Positions 26,258 to 34,535 of a stretch of DNA of 64,000 nucleotides are shown piece by piece. Location: contig WPAE01000006.1 of the NCBI GenBank assembly GCA_009773205.1, positions 147,311 to 211,310 on the forward strand, given 5' to 3'. The notes below the pieces were generated by a model that saw nothing but the letters and a program-made list of their open reading frames with translations, was not told the origin of the DNA and searched no databases. The translations under genes and the position numbers were made by a program. The stretch's first letter is position 1. Every line of letters starts with the position of its first letter. This DNA is from Ignavibacteria bacterium. GTDB lineage: Bacteria; Bacteroidota; Ignavibacteria; Ignavibacteriales; Melioribacteraceae.

Positions 26258-27471
26258 ATGAAGAATTTCTTTATTGAGTTTGGGGAAGTTTTGGCAATAG
26301 CTCTTAGAGCAATTAGAGCCAATAAACTTAGATCGATTCTTACTACACTCGGAATTATTATCGGCATCGTTGCAGTTACTACAATGTCCACTGCTATTGT
26401 TGGTTTGCGGGAAGCTTTTCTTTCCTCTATTTCTTCTTTAGGCAGCGATGTTCTTTACGTTAGTAAAACTCCATGGGCTACAATTGGTGATTGGAGCCGC
26501 TACAGAAACCGCAAAGATATTACTCTTGATCATTACGAAAAGCTAAAATCTATAATTAAGAATTATGAAGCCATTGCGCCAACAATTTCTACATTTGGAA
26601 TGAAAGTTAAGCGCGGCTCTAAATCGCTTACTTCTACTGTCGTTTATGGTTCTACAGAAAACTTCCAGCGCACTTCACAAATAGAACTTGAGAACGGTAG
26701 ATTTATGAACGAAATGGAAGTTGATGCCGGAAGAAAAGTTTGTATGATTGGGCAGGATATTGTAAACGAACTTTTCCCGTTTGAAAATCCGGTTAATCAA
26801 GATATTAGAATTAATAATGTGCCTTTTAACAAGGGAGTGGATTTTTAGGCTCGTTCAGTATGGATGGAATGATAATAATGCCGCTAAAAACTTTTGAAAC
26901 TGTTGCCGGAGAAGCAAGAGCAAGATTACGTATTGATATTAAAGTTGGCGATGTAGATAAACTTGAAGATGCAAAAGAAGAAGTAATTTCAGCAATGCGC
27001 GTTGTTCGCAAAGTTCCACCCGGCAAAGAAGATGATTTTGCCGTTAACCAGCAAGAAGCTTTCAAACAGATGTATGATCAAACTGTTGGCGTTATTGCTT
27101 ATGCTGGTATTGTAATTACGGCGCTTTCTCTTTTTGTAGGCGCTATAGGTATTATGAACATCATGTTTGTTTCTGTAACCGAACGCACTAAAGAAATTGG
27201 AATACGCAAAGCTATTGGCGCTAAAACTTGGTCTATTCTATTACAGTTTTTAGTGGAAGCTGCTTTACTCTGCCTGCTTGGCGGGCTTATCGGGCTTGTG
27301 GTTTCTTTCCCTATAAGTTTGATTGTAAATCAATTCTTGCCTACTTCATTACCTTGGACAGTGGCTGCAATGGCGCTTATCATCTCGGCAATAGTTGGTG
27401 TTATATCTGGATTTTTACCTGCCTGGAAAGCTTCAAGATTAGACCCAGTAGATGCACTGAGGTACGAATAA
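26258..27471 (+). pseudogene. MacB/FtsX-like ABC permease 3, frameshifted
   Basis: Two frames together make one permease. 26258-26848 encodes the N-terminal helix and most of the periplasmic domain up to INNVPF, then runs off frame to a stop. The homologous sequence resumes in another frame with QGSGFLGSFSMDG and continues to 27471 (ERTKEIGIRKAIGAKTWSIL, ending SRLDPVDALRYE). Alignment with permease 1 indicates that about eight codons (KVVGVLEE-like) are missing at about 26829, equivalent to a loss of about 22 nt. The rest is well conserved, so the lesion looks recent. A sequencing error is less likely than for a single-base slip. Confidence 0.88.
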
Positions 27472-27644
27472 TGCAAATTCTCGAAATCCTACTTCATACT
27501 GCCTCAAATGGGCCCGCACGATAGAAACAAACGCAACAGAAAAAACTAACGCTTAAAGAATGTGAGAAGTTAATAGAAATTACTTCGCTGCCAAGCGTAA
27601 TTGGAATTTCAGTTGGCAGAGAAGAAGGGCAAAAAGTTGCTTAA
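27471..27644 (+). pseudogene. Short degraded reading frame after the permease genes
   Basis: The ATG overlaps the permease 3 stop (TAATG). It encodes MQILEILLHTASNGPAR, an in-frame TAG, then LTLKECEKLIEITSLPSV to a stop at 27642-27644. The family is not recognised. It may be debris left when repeat B copy 3 arrived. Confidence 0.25.
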
Positions 27645-27673
27645 CTTAATACGTGGGCAAACTCAAAGTATTC

Positions 27674-27896
27674 ATGAGCCTACTCTAAAAAGCCATGAAC
27701 ATTATTAAAAAATGTTGTTTTCGACTTACCCGCCCAACCCTCCAGAAAACGGCGGGCGGACAAGATGGCGGACAAGCCCGCCTGCCTCATCAGTCTAATC
27801 TTAGCGGGCAGGAAATAGTAACCAGAAATTGTCAAGATGACCTTTCCTGCCCGCCATGTTTGGTCTAAAGAGGCAGGCGGGTTAGATTCGGCTCAT
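27674..27896. repeat. Family B palindromic repeat, copy 3 (inverted relative to copy 2)
   Basis: 223 bp from ATGAGCC to GGCTCAT. Its reverse complement matches copy 2 over nearly the whole length (for example 'AACCCGCCTGCCTCTTTAG', 'GGCGGGCAGGAAAGGTCAT', 'AGATTAGACTGATGAGGCAG'). It has about 50 extra bp of GC-rich sequence in the middle. Confidence 0.85.
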
Positions 27897-28005
27897 TCAT
27901 TATTAGTATGAGCCAAAATAGTTGCAAATAGTCTGCTTCAAAATTCGATAAATGAAAAGTGTGGAGAGCGTTAACTCGCCGAGTAAAAGGCAAGTACAAA
28001 TATAA

Positions 28006-28173
28006 CTTTTTAATGTGATTGGGGAGAAAATAGCAGATATTTTTAACGGTGAACTTGTACAGGGCGCTAACAATTTTCCTATAGTATCAAACAAGCTGAA
28101 TAGTGGTATTTATCTAGTTGCCATTAAAGCAAATAATAAAGTTAACAGAATTAAAATAGTTCTTATAAAGTGA
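28006..28173 (+). pseudogene. Relic of a type IX secretion C-terminal sorting domain
   Basis: A 55-codon open stretch without a start of its own: LFNVIGEKIADIFNGELVQG..., then LNSGIYLVAIKANNK and VNRIKIVLIK, stop. The pattern 'N.xGekv..G.L..G.n..p.....sGiYlv.i......kivliK' is that of the T9SS type A sorting domain that directs outer membrane export. No upstream cargo domain remains (stop codon at 28003), so it is the tail of a lost exported protein. Confidence 0.7.
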
Positions 28174-28214
28174 TCTGCATAATTATTCATTAAAATTGTT
28201 TAAGTATTGCTAAG

Positions 28215-28246
28215 TTTGAACGACCCTTAATAAATGTTTATCTTTG
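28215..28246 (+). promoter_or_regulatory. Bacteroidetes-type promoter of aspS
   Basis: TTTG (28215-28218), a 20-nt spacer, TATCTTTG (28239-28246). This fits TTTG-N19/20-TAnnTTTG. The predicted start leaves a leader of about 25 nt with an AAGGAG site before the aspS ATG. Confidence 0.7.
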
Positions 28247-28278
28247 CGCCAAAATTCAAATGAAGGAGTATTTTTTTA

Positions 28279-30060
28279 ATGAAGTTTATGAAAAGAACGC
28301 ATACTTGCGGAGAACTTAGAGAATCTAACATTGGCGAAAGTGTTGTACTTAACGGATGGGCCGCAATTCGGCGAGATTTAGGCGGCGTGATCTTTATTGA
28401 ATTGAGAGATAGATTCGGTTTAACGCAAGTTGTATTTGAACCATCATATAACTCCGAAACACACGAACTTGGCAAAAAACTGAGAAGCGAATTTGTTATT
28501 TCTGTTGAAGGAAAAGTTAGGAAGCGCCCGGAAGGCACTGAAAATTTCGCATTGCCTACCGGCAGTATTGATGTTATGGTTGATCATCTCGTAATATTAA
28601 ATTATGCTGAAACACCGCCTTTCCCTATTGAAGATAATATAGATGTGCATGAAGATTTGAGACTAAAGTATAGATATCTTGATTTACGCAGACCCGAAAT
28701 GCAAAAAAACCTTTTGCTTAGGCACAAAATGTATCTGCTAACAAGACAGTATTTTGATCAAAATGGATTTGTTGAAGTTGAAACTCCTATCTTGATGAAA
28801 AGCACTCCTGAAGGTGCAAGAGATTTTTTAGTCCCAAGCAGATTGCACAAAGGAAAGTTTTATGCTTTGCCACAATCTCCGCAAACTTATAAACAGATTT
28901 TAATGGTTTCGGGGTTAGACCGTTATTTTCAAATAGTAAAATGCTTCCGTGATGAAGATCTGCGTGCTGACCGCCAGTATGAATTTACGCAGATTGATGT
29001 TGAAATGTCTTTTGTTGATGTAGAAGATATTTTTGAAATGGTTGAAGGTTTAATGAAGGTGTTTTATAAAGAAGTTTTATCTATAGAATTAGAAACACCA
29101 ATTAAGAGATTAACTTTTGATGAAGCAATGGAAAAGTATGGAAGTGATAAACCTGATCTTCGCTTCGATTTGGAAATGGTTACACTTAATAAAGTTTTTG
29201 AGAAATCTGATTTCCGTGTGTTTAGAGAAGCCTTAGATGGGAATGGAATTGTAACCGGCATAGTTGCAAAGGGCTGCGGCGATTATACACGCAATCAACT
29301 AGATGTTATAACCGATTATGTTAAAAAGCTTGGTGCAGGAGGTTTAATTTGGATGCGCGTTAAAGAATCATCCTCAGGCAGAGATCTCGAAGCGCCTATA
29401 GCAAAATTCTTAACAGATGATGAAAAGAAAGATTTAATTAGTGCATTTAATGCCGTCCCAGGCGATTTATTGTTATTGCTAAGCGGAAATAAATTAAAGA
29501 CACTTAACATAATGGGGCACTTACGCTTAGAAATGGCTAAGCGTATGAATCTAATTAAGCCAGACTCTAAACCTGCGCTGCTGTGGGTTACAGACTTTCC
29601 ACTTTTTGAATGGGACGATGAAAGTAAACGCTTTTATGCAATGCATCATCCGTTTACATCTCCAAAAGTTGCAGATATTCCTTTGATGGATACCGAGCCT
29701 GCTCAAGTTAAAGCGCGAGCTTACGATTTAGTACTTAATGGTAACGAGATTGCTGGTGGAAGTATCAGAATTCACGAGTCTAACCTGCAAGCAAAAATGT
29801 TCAAGACTTTGGGTATTACCGAAGAAGAAGCTCAAGAAAAATTCGGTTTTCTAATGGGTGCTTTTAAGTATGGCGCTCCGCCGCACGGAGGAATTGCCTT
29901 CGGTTTTGATAGACTCGCTATGCTCTTTGCAGGCAAACATTCAATTCGCGATGTAATTGCTTTCCCTAAAACTTCCAGCGGTTTTTCTCTTATGGATGAA
30001 TCGCCTTCCTTAGTCGATGAAACCCAACTTAAAGAACTTCACATTAAAATTAAACAATAG
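28279..30060 (+). CDS. aspS: Aspartate-tRNA ligase
   Basis: Class IIb synthetase that charges tRNA-Asp; 593 residues, the bacterial-type length that includes the GAD insert (about 295-415). N-terminal OB anticodon-binding domain (MKRTHTCGELRESNIGE; VVLNGWAAIRRDLGGVIFI), motif 2 FRDEDLRADRQYEFTQID, motif 3 GIAFGFDRLAMLFAG. Two ATGs at 28279 and 28288 are possible; AAGGAG lies 11 nt before the first. Followed by a hairpin terminator. Asp versus Asp/Asn discrimination cannot be decided here. Confidence 0.96.
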   Translation: MKFMKRTHTCGELRESNIGESVVLNGWAAIRRDLGGVIFIELRDRFGLTQVVFEPSYNSETHELGKKLRSEFVISVEGKVRKRPEGTENFALPTGSIDVMVDHLVILNYAETPPFPIEDNIDVHEDLRLKYRYLDLRRPEMQKNLLLRHKMYLLTRQYFDQNGFVEVETPILMKSTPEGARDFLVPSRLHKGKFYALPQSPQTYKQILMVSGLDRYFQIVKCFRDEDLRADRQYEFTQIDVEMSFVDVEDIFEMVEGLMKVFYKEVLSIELETPIKRLTFDEAMEKYGSDKPDLRFDLEMVTLNKVFEKSDFRVFREALDGNGIVTGIVAKGCGDYTRNQLDVITDYVKKLGAGGLIWMRVKESSSGRDLEAPIAKFLTDDEKKDLISAFNAVPGDLLLLLSGNKLKTLNIMGHLRLEMAKRMNLIKPDSKPALLWVTDFPLFEWDDESKRFYAMHHPFTSPKVADIPLMDTEPAQVKARAYDLVLNGNEIAGGSIRIHESNLQAKMFKTLGITEEEAQEKFGFLMGAFKYGAPPHGGIAFGFDRLAMLFAGKHSIRDVIAFPKTSSGFSLMDESPSLVDETQLKELHIKIKQ

Positions 30061-30090
30061 CGCTCCGCAAATTCTACTTGTAAAAATTTC

Positions 30091-30122
30091 AAAGTGAGTT
30101 AAACTTACATTTAACTCACTTT
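30091..30122 (+). terminator. Terminator after aspS
   Basis: AAAGTGAGTTAAA / TTTAACTCACTTT, a perfect 13-bp stem with a 6-nt loop, 30 bp after the stop, followed by a short T-rich stretch. Confidence 0.75.
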
Positions 30123-30234
30123 TCTATTTGCTTTAGGTAAATCCTTTAGTATATTGTTTCATAAATAGTTAGAAATTTTTATGCTTTTTTTTCTAGTTTG
30201 GTTCGATAGTTGTCAATTATCACTAAGTCCTTTA

Positions 30235-30250
30235 TTGGCAATTAAATTGT
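30235..30250 (+). promoter_or_regulatory. Candidate sigma-54 promoter of the first pilin
   Basis: TTGGCA-N6-TTGT with GG at 30237-30238 and GT at 30249-30250 has the exact 10-nt GG-to-GC spacing of -24/-12 promoters. The one weakness is T instead of the conserved C in the -12 GC. A start near 30262 would precede the GGAG site at 30276. An NtrC-type activator is encoded at 44829-46172. The link is an inference. Confidence 0.4.
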
Positions 30251-30284
30251 GGAAATAATTACTGAAATCTGGTTTGGAGCTAAC

Positions 30285-30665
30285 TTGGGACAGCAACAAC
30301 TTCTTCTTATAGTTTTAGGAATTTTAGTGGTTGGTATGGCTGTATTTGTTGGTATTTCACTTTTTAGAGCAAGTGCAATAGAAAGTAAGAGAGCAATAAT
30401 AACTAATGAACTGGTCAACTTGGCGGCAATGGCACAGCAATATTATTTAAAACCAAGTTCTCTTGGCGGCGGAAATAGAAAATTTACTGGCTGGGTTATA
30501 CCACCAGAATTACTTAATACAGCAGCTGGGCATTACACGGTTAACATCTTTCAAGATAGTGCAATAATTTCTGGAATTGGGAACGAAGTAGTAACAAACA
30601 ATGATTCTTTGAAAATGCAGATTAATGTAAGACATGGTTCATATAAAACAATAATCATCAATTAA
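30285..30665 (+). CDS. Atypical pilin-like protein 1
   Basis: 126 residues from a TTG start at 30285 with GGAG 5 nt upstream, giving MGQQQLLLIVLGILVVGMAV, the same N-terminus as the next gene. An N-terminal hydrophobic helix (about 3-26) continues into an amphipathic helix with conserved NELVNLAAMAQQYYLKP, then a small C-terminal beta-like domain with GGGNRKFTGWVIP and GIGNE. This is the layout of type IV pilins, but the usual G/F-x3-E5 prepilin site is absent: after the Gly comes QQQLL with no Glu. The frame is open further upstream to a GTG at 30249, but that lies in the predicted promoter. Role as a fibre or pseudopilus subunit is inferred from layout and operon. Confidence 0.75.
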   Translation: MGQQQLLLIVLGILVVGMAVFVGISLFRASAIESKRAIITNELVNLAAMAQQYYLKPSSLGGGNRKFTGWVIPPELLNTAAGHYTVNIFQDSAIISGIGNEVVTNNDSLKMQINVRHGSYKTIIIN

Positions 30666-30680
30666 CAAAAGGAGAAACAA

Positions 30681-31067
30681 ATGGGTCAGCAGCAATTATT
30701 ACTTATCGTATTAGGCGTTATCATTGTTGGTATAGCCGTAGTAGTTGGTATTAATGTATTTACAGCAAGCAGTTCACAAGCCAACAGAGATGCAGTAACA
30801 GCAGATTTAACAAACTTAGCAAGCTTAGCTCACACTTATTACAGAAAACCAACTGCGTTAGCTGGCGGTGGAAATACATTTACTGGCTGGACGGTACCTG
30901 CTCCTATTGATACAACAGGTAATGGAAGATATACTGCAACAGTCGGAGCTCAATCTGTAACTATAGTTGGTATTGGAAATGAAACCGGAAATGATGGTAC
31001 TGGAAAGGTCCAAGTTACAATGATTGTTGGACCAGATAAAATTACATCAACTACTGTAAATAATTAG
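30681..31067 (+). CDS. Atypical pilin-like protein 2
   Basis: 128 residues beginning MGQQQLLLIVLGVIIVGIAV, with AAAGGAG upstream. Same plan as protein 1: hydrophobic helix, DLTNLASLAHTYYRKP, GGGNTFTGWTVP, GIGNETG, and a Thr/Gly-rich C-terminal domain. It lies 15 bp after pilin 1. Its own strong terminator follows, so pilins can be made in excess over the assembly proteins, as is usual for major pilins. It lacks Glu5 and any leader apart from the initiator Met, so it may need no, or a different, processing step. Confidence 0.78.
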   Translation: MGQQQLLLIVLGVIIVGIAVVVGINVFTASSSQANRDAVTADLTNLASLAHTYYRKPTALAGGGNTFTGWTVPAPIDTTGNGRYTATVGAQSVTIVGIGNETGNDGTGKVQVTMIVGPDKITSTTVNN

Positions 31068-31092
31068 TTTTTAGTGTAATTTTTCTTAATTT

Positions 31093-31124
31093 AAAGCCGA
31101 TAGAAATACTTATCGGCTTTTTTT
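31093..31124 (+). terminator. Terminator after the twin pilins
   Basis: Stem AAAGCCGATA / TATCGGCTTT with an 8-nt loop followed by T residues, a classical intrinsic terminator between pilin 2 and pilC. Confidence 0.88.
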
Positions 31125-31142
31125 ATAAACAGTTGGCACTAA

Positions 31143-32486
31143 ATGGTTGAAGTAAGATTTACAGCTATCAAAAATAATGGACAGATAATTAGCGGAACGC
31201 TGACCGAGCCCTCTTTTTCTCTAGCAAAAAAGAAAGTACGCAAACTTGTTGAGAAAAATCAACTTAAAATTCAAAGTATTGAAAAAAAAGTTACTTATCT
31301 ATATAAAATCAAAAAAGGAAAAGAAAAGCCAATAGCTGGCGAGCAGAGAGCATTTAACAAAGAAGAAGTTGCCAGCGCTCTTAGAAAATTGGGCTACGAA
31401 GTTGTTTCCATTAACAGAAAACTTTTTGAACTTGCTTCGAAACCACCACAGCAAGAAATAGTTTCTTTTGTAAAGATTAGCGCTGAACTGCTCGAACAGA
31501 AACTTCCTTATTCAGAAATATTAACATTGCTTATCAGCGATATTCAGAATAAAACACTTAAAGAAACATTGAAGCAGATAAACAACGAGTTAAAAAGAGG
31601 TGCAGACAGCGAAGCTGTATTTTTACGTTATCAATCGATCTTTGGAAAGTTTACTGCATATATGCTTGGGTTAGCATCTAAGAGCGGTAATATGACGGAA
31701 ATTTATAAAGCAACAGCAAAGTTCTTAGAGCGGCAGCAAGAATTTAAGAAGAATATGAAGAGCGCTTTAATATCTCCTATGGTTACAATTTTTATTTTAA
31801 TGTTAGCAGTACTTTTTTATGTCGGCTATATTTTTCCAGAAACAGCTAAACTCTTTGTAAAATTCAAAATTGAATTACCGCCTATGACGGCATTTACTCT
31901 TGCTCTGAGTGATTTTCTTACTAACAATCTTGTTTCGGTTTTACTGTTTATGATTATTCCACCAATTATTCTTATTAGGTTAGCCAAAACTAAAAAGGGC
32001 AAGTTGTTGGTGGATAAGTACATTATGAAAATACCTATTATGGGTCCACTAATTCATAAGACCAACATAGAAGTTTTTTGTAGAGTATTTTATACTTTAT
32101 ACAGCGGCTCGGCAGAAAGTATAGAGCCAATTAGAATAGCGGCCGAGGCAACCGATAACGATTACTTTGAGCAAAGAATTAAAAATGTTGCAATACCTAT
32201 GATGATTAAACGCGGTATTGGTATTACAGAAGCGTTTGAAGCAAGTGGTGTTTTTACCGAAACTGCTATTTCAAGATTTCACTCCGGCGAAGAAACCGGA
32301 ACAATAAAAAATACTGCTTTACAGTTAGCAAATTATTATGAAAGCGAAACTGTATATCGCTTGAAAAATATTATAGAAATGATTCAAGTTTTTATTGCTA
32401 TGATAATTATGATTGTAATGATTGGATTAACTTTGGTTTCAGCAGAAACAGCTACAATAAGCCCTAAACCACCTGTAATGAATTAA
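31143..32486 (+). CDS. PilC/GspF-type inner membrane platform protein
   Basis: 447 residues with the duplicated T2SSF domain: first half with FVKISAELLEQKLPYSEIL, membrane helix near residues 215-235 (MVTIFILMLAVLFYVGYIF), second helix (LVSVLLFMIIPPIILIRL), then the second half with FCRVFYTLYSGSAESIEPI and a C-terminal helix (FIAMIIMIVMIGLTLVSAE). It anchors the assembly ATPases in the membrane. The N-terminal about 90 residues hold a small extra domain typical of PilC. No clear ribosome site before the ATG. Confidence 0.92.
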   Translation: MVEVRFTAIKNNGQIISGTLTEPSFSLAKKKVRKLVEKNQLKIQSIEKKVTYLYKIKKGKEKPIAGEQRAFNKEEVASALRKLGYEVVSINRKLFELASKPPQQEIVSFVKISAELLEQKLPYSEILTLLISDIQNKTLKETLKQINNELKRGADSEAVFLRYQSIFGKFTAYMLGLASKSGNMTEIYKATAKFLERQQEFKKNMKSALISPMVTIFILMLAVLFYVGYIFPETAKLFVKFKIELPPMTAFTLALSDFLTNNLVSVLLFMIIPPIILIRLAKTKKGKLLVDKYIMKIPIMGPLIHKTNIEVFCRVFYTLYSGSAESIEPIRIAAEATDNDYFEQRIKNVAIPMMIKRGIGITEAFEASGVFTETAISRFHSGEETGTIKNTALQLANYYESETVYRLKNIIEMIQVFIAMIIMIVMIGLTLVSAETATISPKPPVMN

Positions 32487-32496
32487 GGAAAGTTAG

Positions 32497-34284
32497 ATGT
32501 TAGAAGCTCAACTTGAAATGACAGATAAGATTGGTTACTTACTTCTTAAGAAAGGAATAATTGATCTTAAGATTTTGGAACAAGCTCTAAAAATAAAAGA
32601 TTCAGATCAAGCAAAGCTGAAAAGAAACTTAGCTCAAATATTGGTTGATGAGTTTGAGTTTGATCACGATATAATTTTTAGGGAAGTTGCAGTTTTATAT
32701 GCTTTCAAAGAATTAAACTTTCCTATAGAAGAACTTCCAGAAGAAAGAATAGCTGAAATGAAAAATATGATGACTAAGCAGGGTGAAGAAATCAAAAAGC
32801 TCCTGCTGGAACATCGTGTTATTCCATTCAAGTTTGATGATAAAATTCGTGATAAATTAATTCTTGCAGCAGTTGACCCTACAGATAGAGCTTTAGCAAA
32901 AATTGCTTACGCACTTAACATAAAAAAATTTGAAATAAACTATTTGCGTAAGAAAGATTATGAAAAGTTAATAGGTCTATTGATTTCTACCGAAAACGAA
33001 TTTCTAAAAATGATGCAGGAAAGCCACGAAGAAATTCATGTTGCCGAAGATGAGTCTTCGGTTAACGAAGAAGAGTTAGATGCAGAAATAAACAAGAGTG
33101 CTTTAATCAATTTGATTGAAGCTGCTTTAATTGAAGGTACACGCAGAGGCGTTAGCGATATTCACTTAATACCAAAATCCGGCAATAAAACAGAAATACA
33201 TTTTAGGTTGGATGGCAAACTTGCGCTCTGGCATACTCAAGAAAATACACTCCCCGAAGCTGTAATGGCTGTTGTTAAAGACCGTTCTAAAGGGATGGAT
33301 AGATTTGAAAGAGAAAGAGCTCAGGATGGTTTTATTCAAAGAGAAATTGATGGACATATTATTCGCTTTCGTGTTTCTGTTCTTCCAACAGTTGGCACTG
33401 AACTAAAAAATAAATTTGAAAGCATTGTAATTAGAATTCTCGATGATAGAAAAGTTATAAAAGATTTAAGCAAACTTGGTTTAGTCGGCTATTCTCAACA
33501 AGCATTTGTTAAAGCAATCTCTGCACCGCAAGGAATGATTATTCTAACCGGACCAACAGGCAGCGGTAAATCAACTACGCTAATTGCAGCTTTGTATCAA
33601 GTTATCAATCCAACTAAAAATGTTTTAACGGTAGAAGACCCAGTTGAGTACGTTATTGAAGGTGCGCGCCAGCTGAAGATTGGCTATAAAATGAATTTTG
33701 AGCAGGCTATTAGATCAATTTTGCGCCACGACCCAGATATTGTTCTTGTTGGTGAAATGCGCGATAAAGAAACCGCCGAAACAGCTATTAAACTTGCTAA
33801 CACAGGGCACTTAACTTTTTCTACACTTCATACAAACGATGCTCCAAGTGCAGTTGCACGATTGTACAAAATGGGTGTTGAACCTTTCTTGATTGCATAC
33901 GCAATCAACATTATTGTAGCTCAGCGCCTTATCAGAAAATTGTGCGAGGTTTGCAAGAAAATAGTAATTAACATCGAAGAACATGTTTCATTATCTGGCT
34001 TAGATCCAAAAGAATGGATTGGCAGCGAAATATTTGAGCACGTTGGCTGCGATAAATGCAATCAGACAGGTTACAAAGGCAGAATGGCTATACACGAAGC
34101 ACTTTACTTTACTAAGGAAGTTAGAAAGTTAATTGTGCACTCCGGCGAAGAAGTTGATGAAGAAGCTATTAGAGAGCAAGCAAGAAAAGATGGAACTTTA
34201 AGTTTGCGAGATGCAGGCTTTCAAAAAGCAAAAATGGGCCTTACTTCTATTCATGAGGTAATTGGCGCAACTATGGAAGATTAA
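32497..34284 (+). CDS. PilB/GspE-type assembly ATPase
   Basis: 595 residues. An N-terminal MshEN-like domain (about 1-170), then the secretion ATPase core: Walker A GPTGSGKSTT, Asp box VEDPVEYVIEG, Walker B ILRHDPDIVLVGEMRD, His box TGHLTFSTLHTNDA. A zinc tetra-cysteine site CEVCKK...CDKCNQTGYKGR is present, as in extension ATPases. ATG at 32497 has AAGGA 7 nt upstream. It drives subunit addition together with PilC. Confidence 0.94.
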   Translation: MLEAQLEMTDKIGYLLLKKGIIDLKILEQALKIKDSDQAKLKRNLAQILVDEFEFDHDIIFREVAVLYAFKELNFPIEELPEERIAEMKNMMTKQGEEIKKLLLEHRVIPFKFDDKIRDKLILAAVDPTDRALAKIAYALNIKKFEINYLRKKDYEKLIGLLISTENEFLKMMQESHEEIHVAEDESSVNEEELDAEINKSALINLIEAALIEGTRRGVSDIHLIPKSGNKTEIHFRLDGKLALWHTQENTLPEAVMAVVKDRSKGMDRFERERAQDGFIQREIDGHIIRFRVSVLPTVGTELKNKFESIVIRILDDRKVIKDLSKLGLVGYSQQAFVKAISAPQGMIILTGPTGSGKSTTLIAALYQVINPTKNVLTVEDPVEYVIEGARQLKIGYKMNFEQAIRSILRHDPDIVLVGEMRDKETAETAIKLANTGHLTFSTLHTNDAPSAVARLYKMGVEPFLIAYAINIIVAQRLIRKLCEVCKKIVINIEEHVSLSGLDPKEWIGSEIFEHVGCDKCNQTGYKGRMAIHEALYFTKEVRKLIVHSGEEVDEEAIREQARKDGTLSLRDAGFQKAKMGLTSIHEVIGATMED

Positions 34285-34289
34285 GTATA

Positions 34290-34492
34290 AGAAACATCTG
34301 AAATATTTACTCTAAGTCATGGTGATCATTCGGCAAGCTCATGACAGGGTTTGTCGAACCATGACACTACAAACGAAATTGCCACACTTCCTGCCTCCCG
34401 TCTCGCCTACGGCTAGCCGAGGCGGACGCCGTCGGCTCATCAGGCGGGCGACAGGCTCAGTGTGACAATAGATTAATTATTCAGATGTTTCT
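34290..34492. repeat. Family D repeat with 13-bp terminal inverted repeats
   Basis: 203 bp bounded by AGAAACATCTGAA and TTCAGATGTTTCT, perfect inverted termini. The interior includes 'ACAAACGAAATTGCCACACT' and a GC-rich palindromic stretch. It fills the gap between pilB and pilT. A truncated relative lies at 53105-53191. MITE-like. Confidence 0.8.
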
Positions 34493-34535
34493 ATAAATAA
34501 CACAATTGTTAATTTAATTTTATCAAGATTACATT

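Noticed and set aside
31131..31155. TTGGCAC-type sequence before pilC as a sigma-54 promoter
   Set aside because: The spacing to the following TTG is wrong by about 2 nt and it overlaps the pilC start codon.
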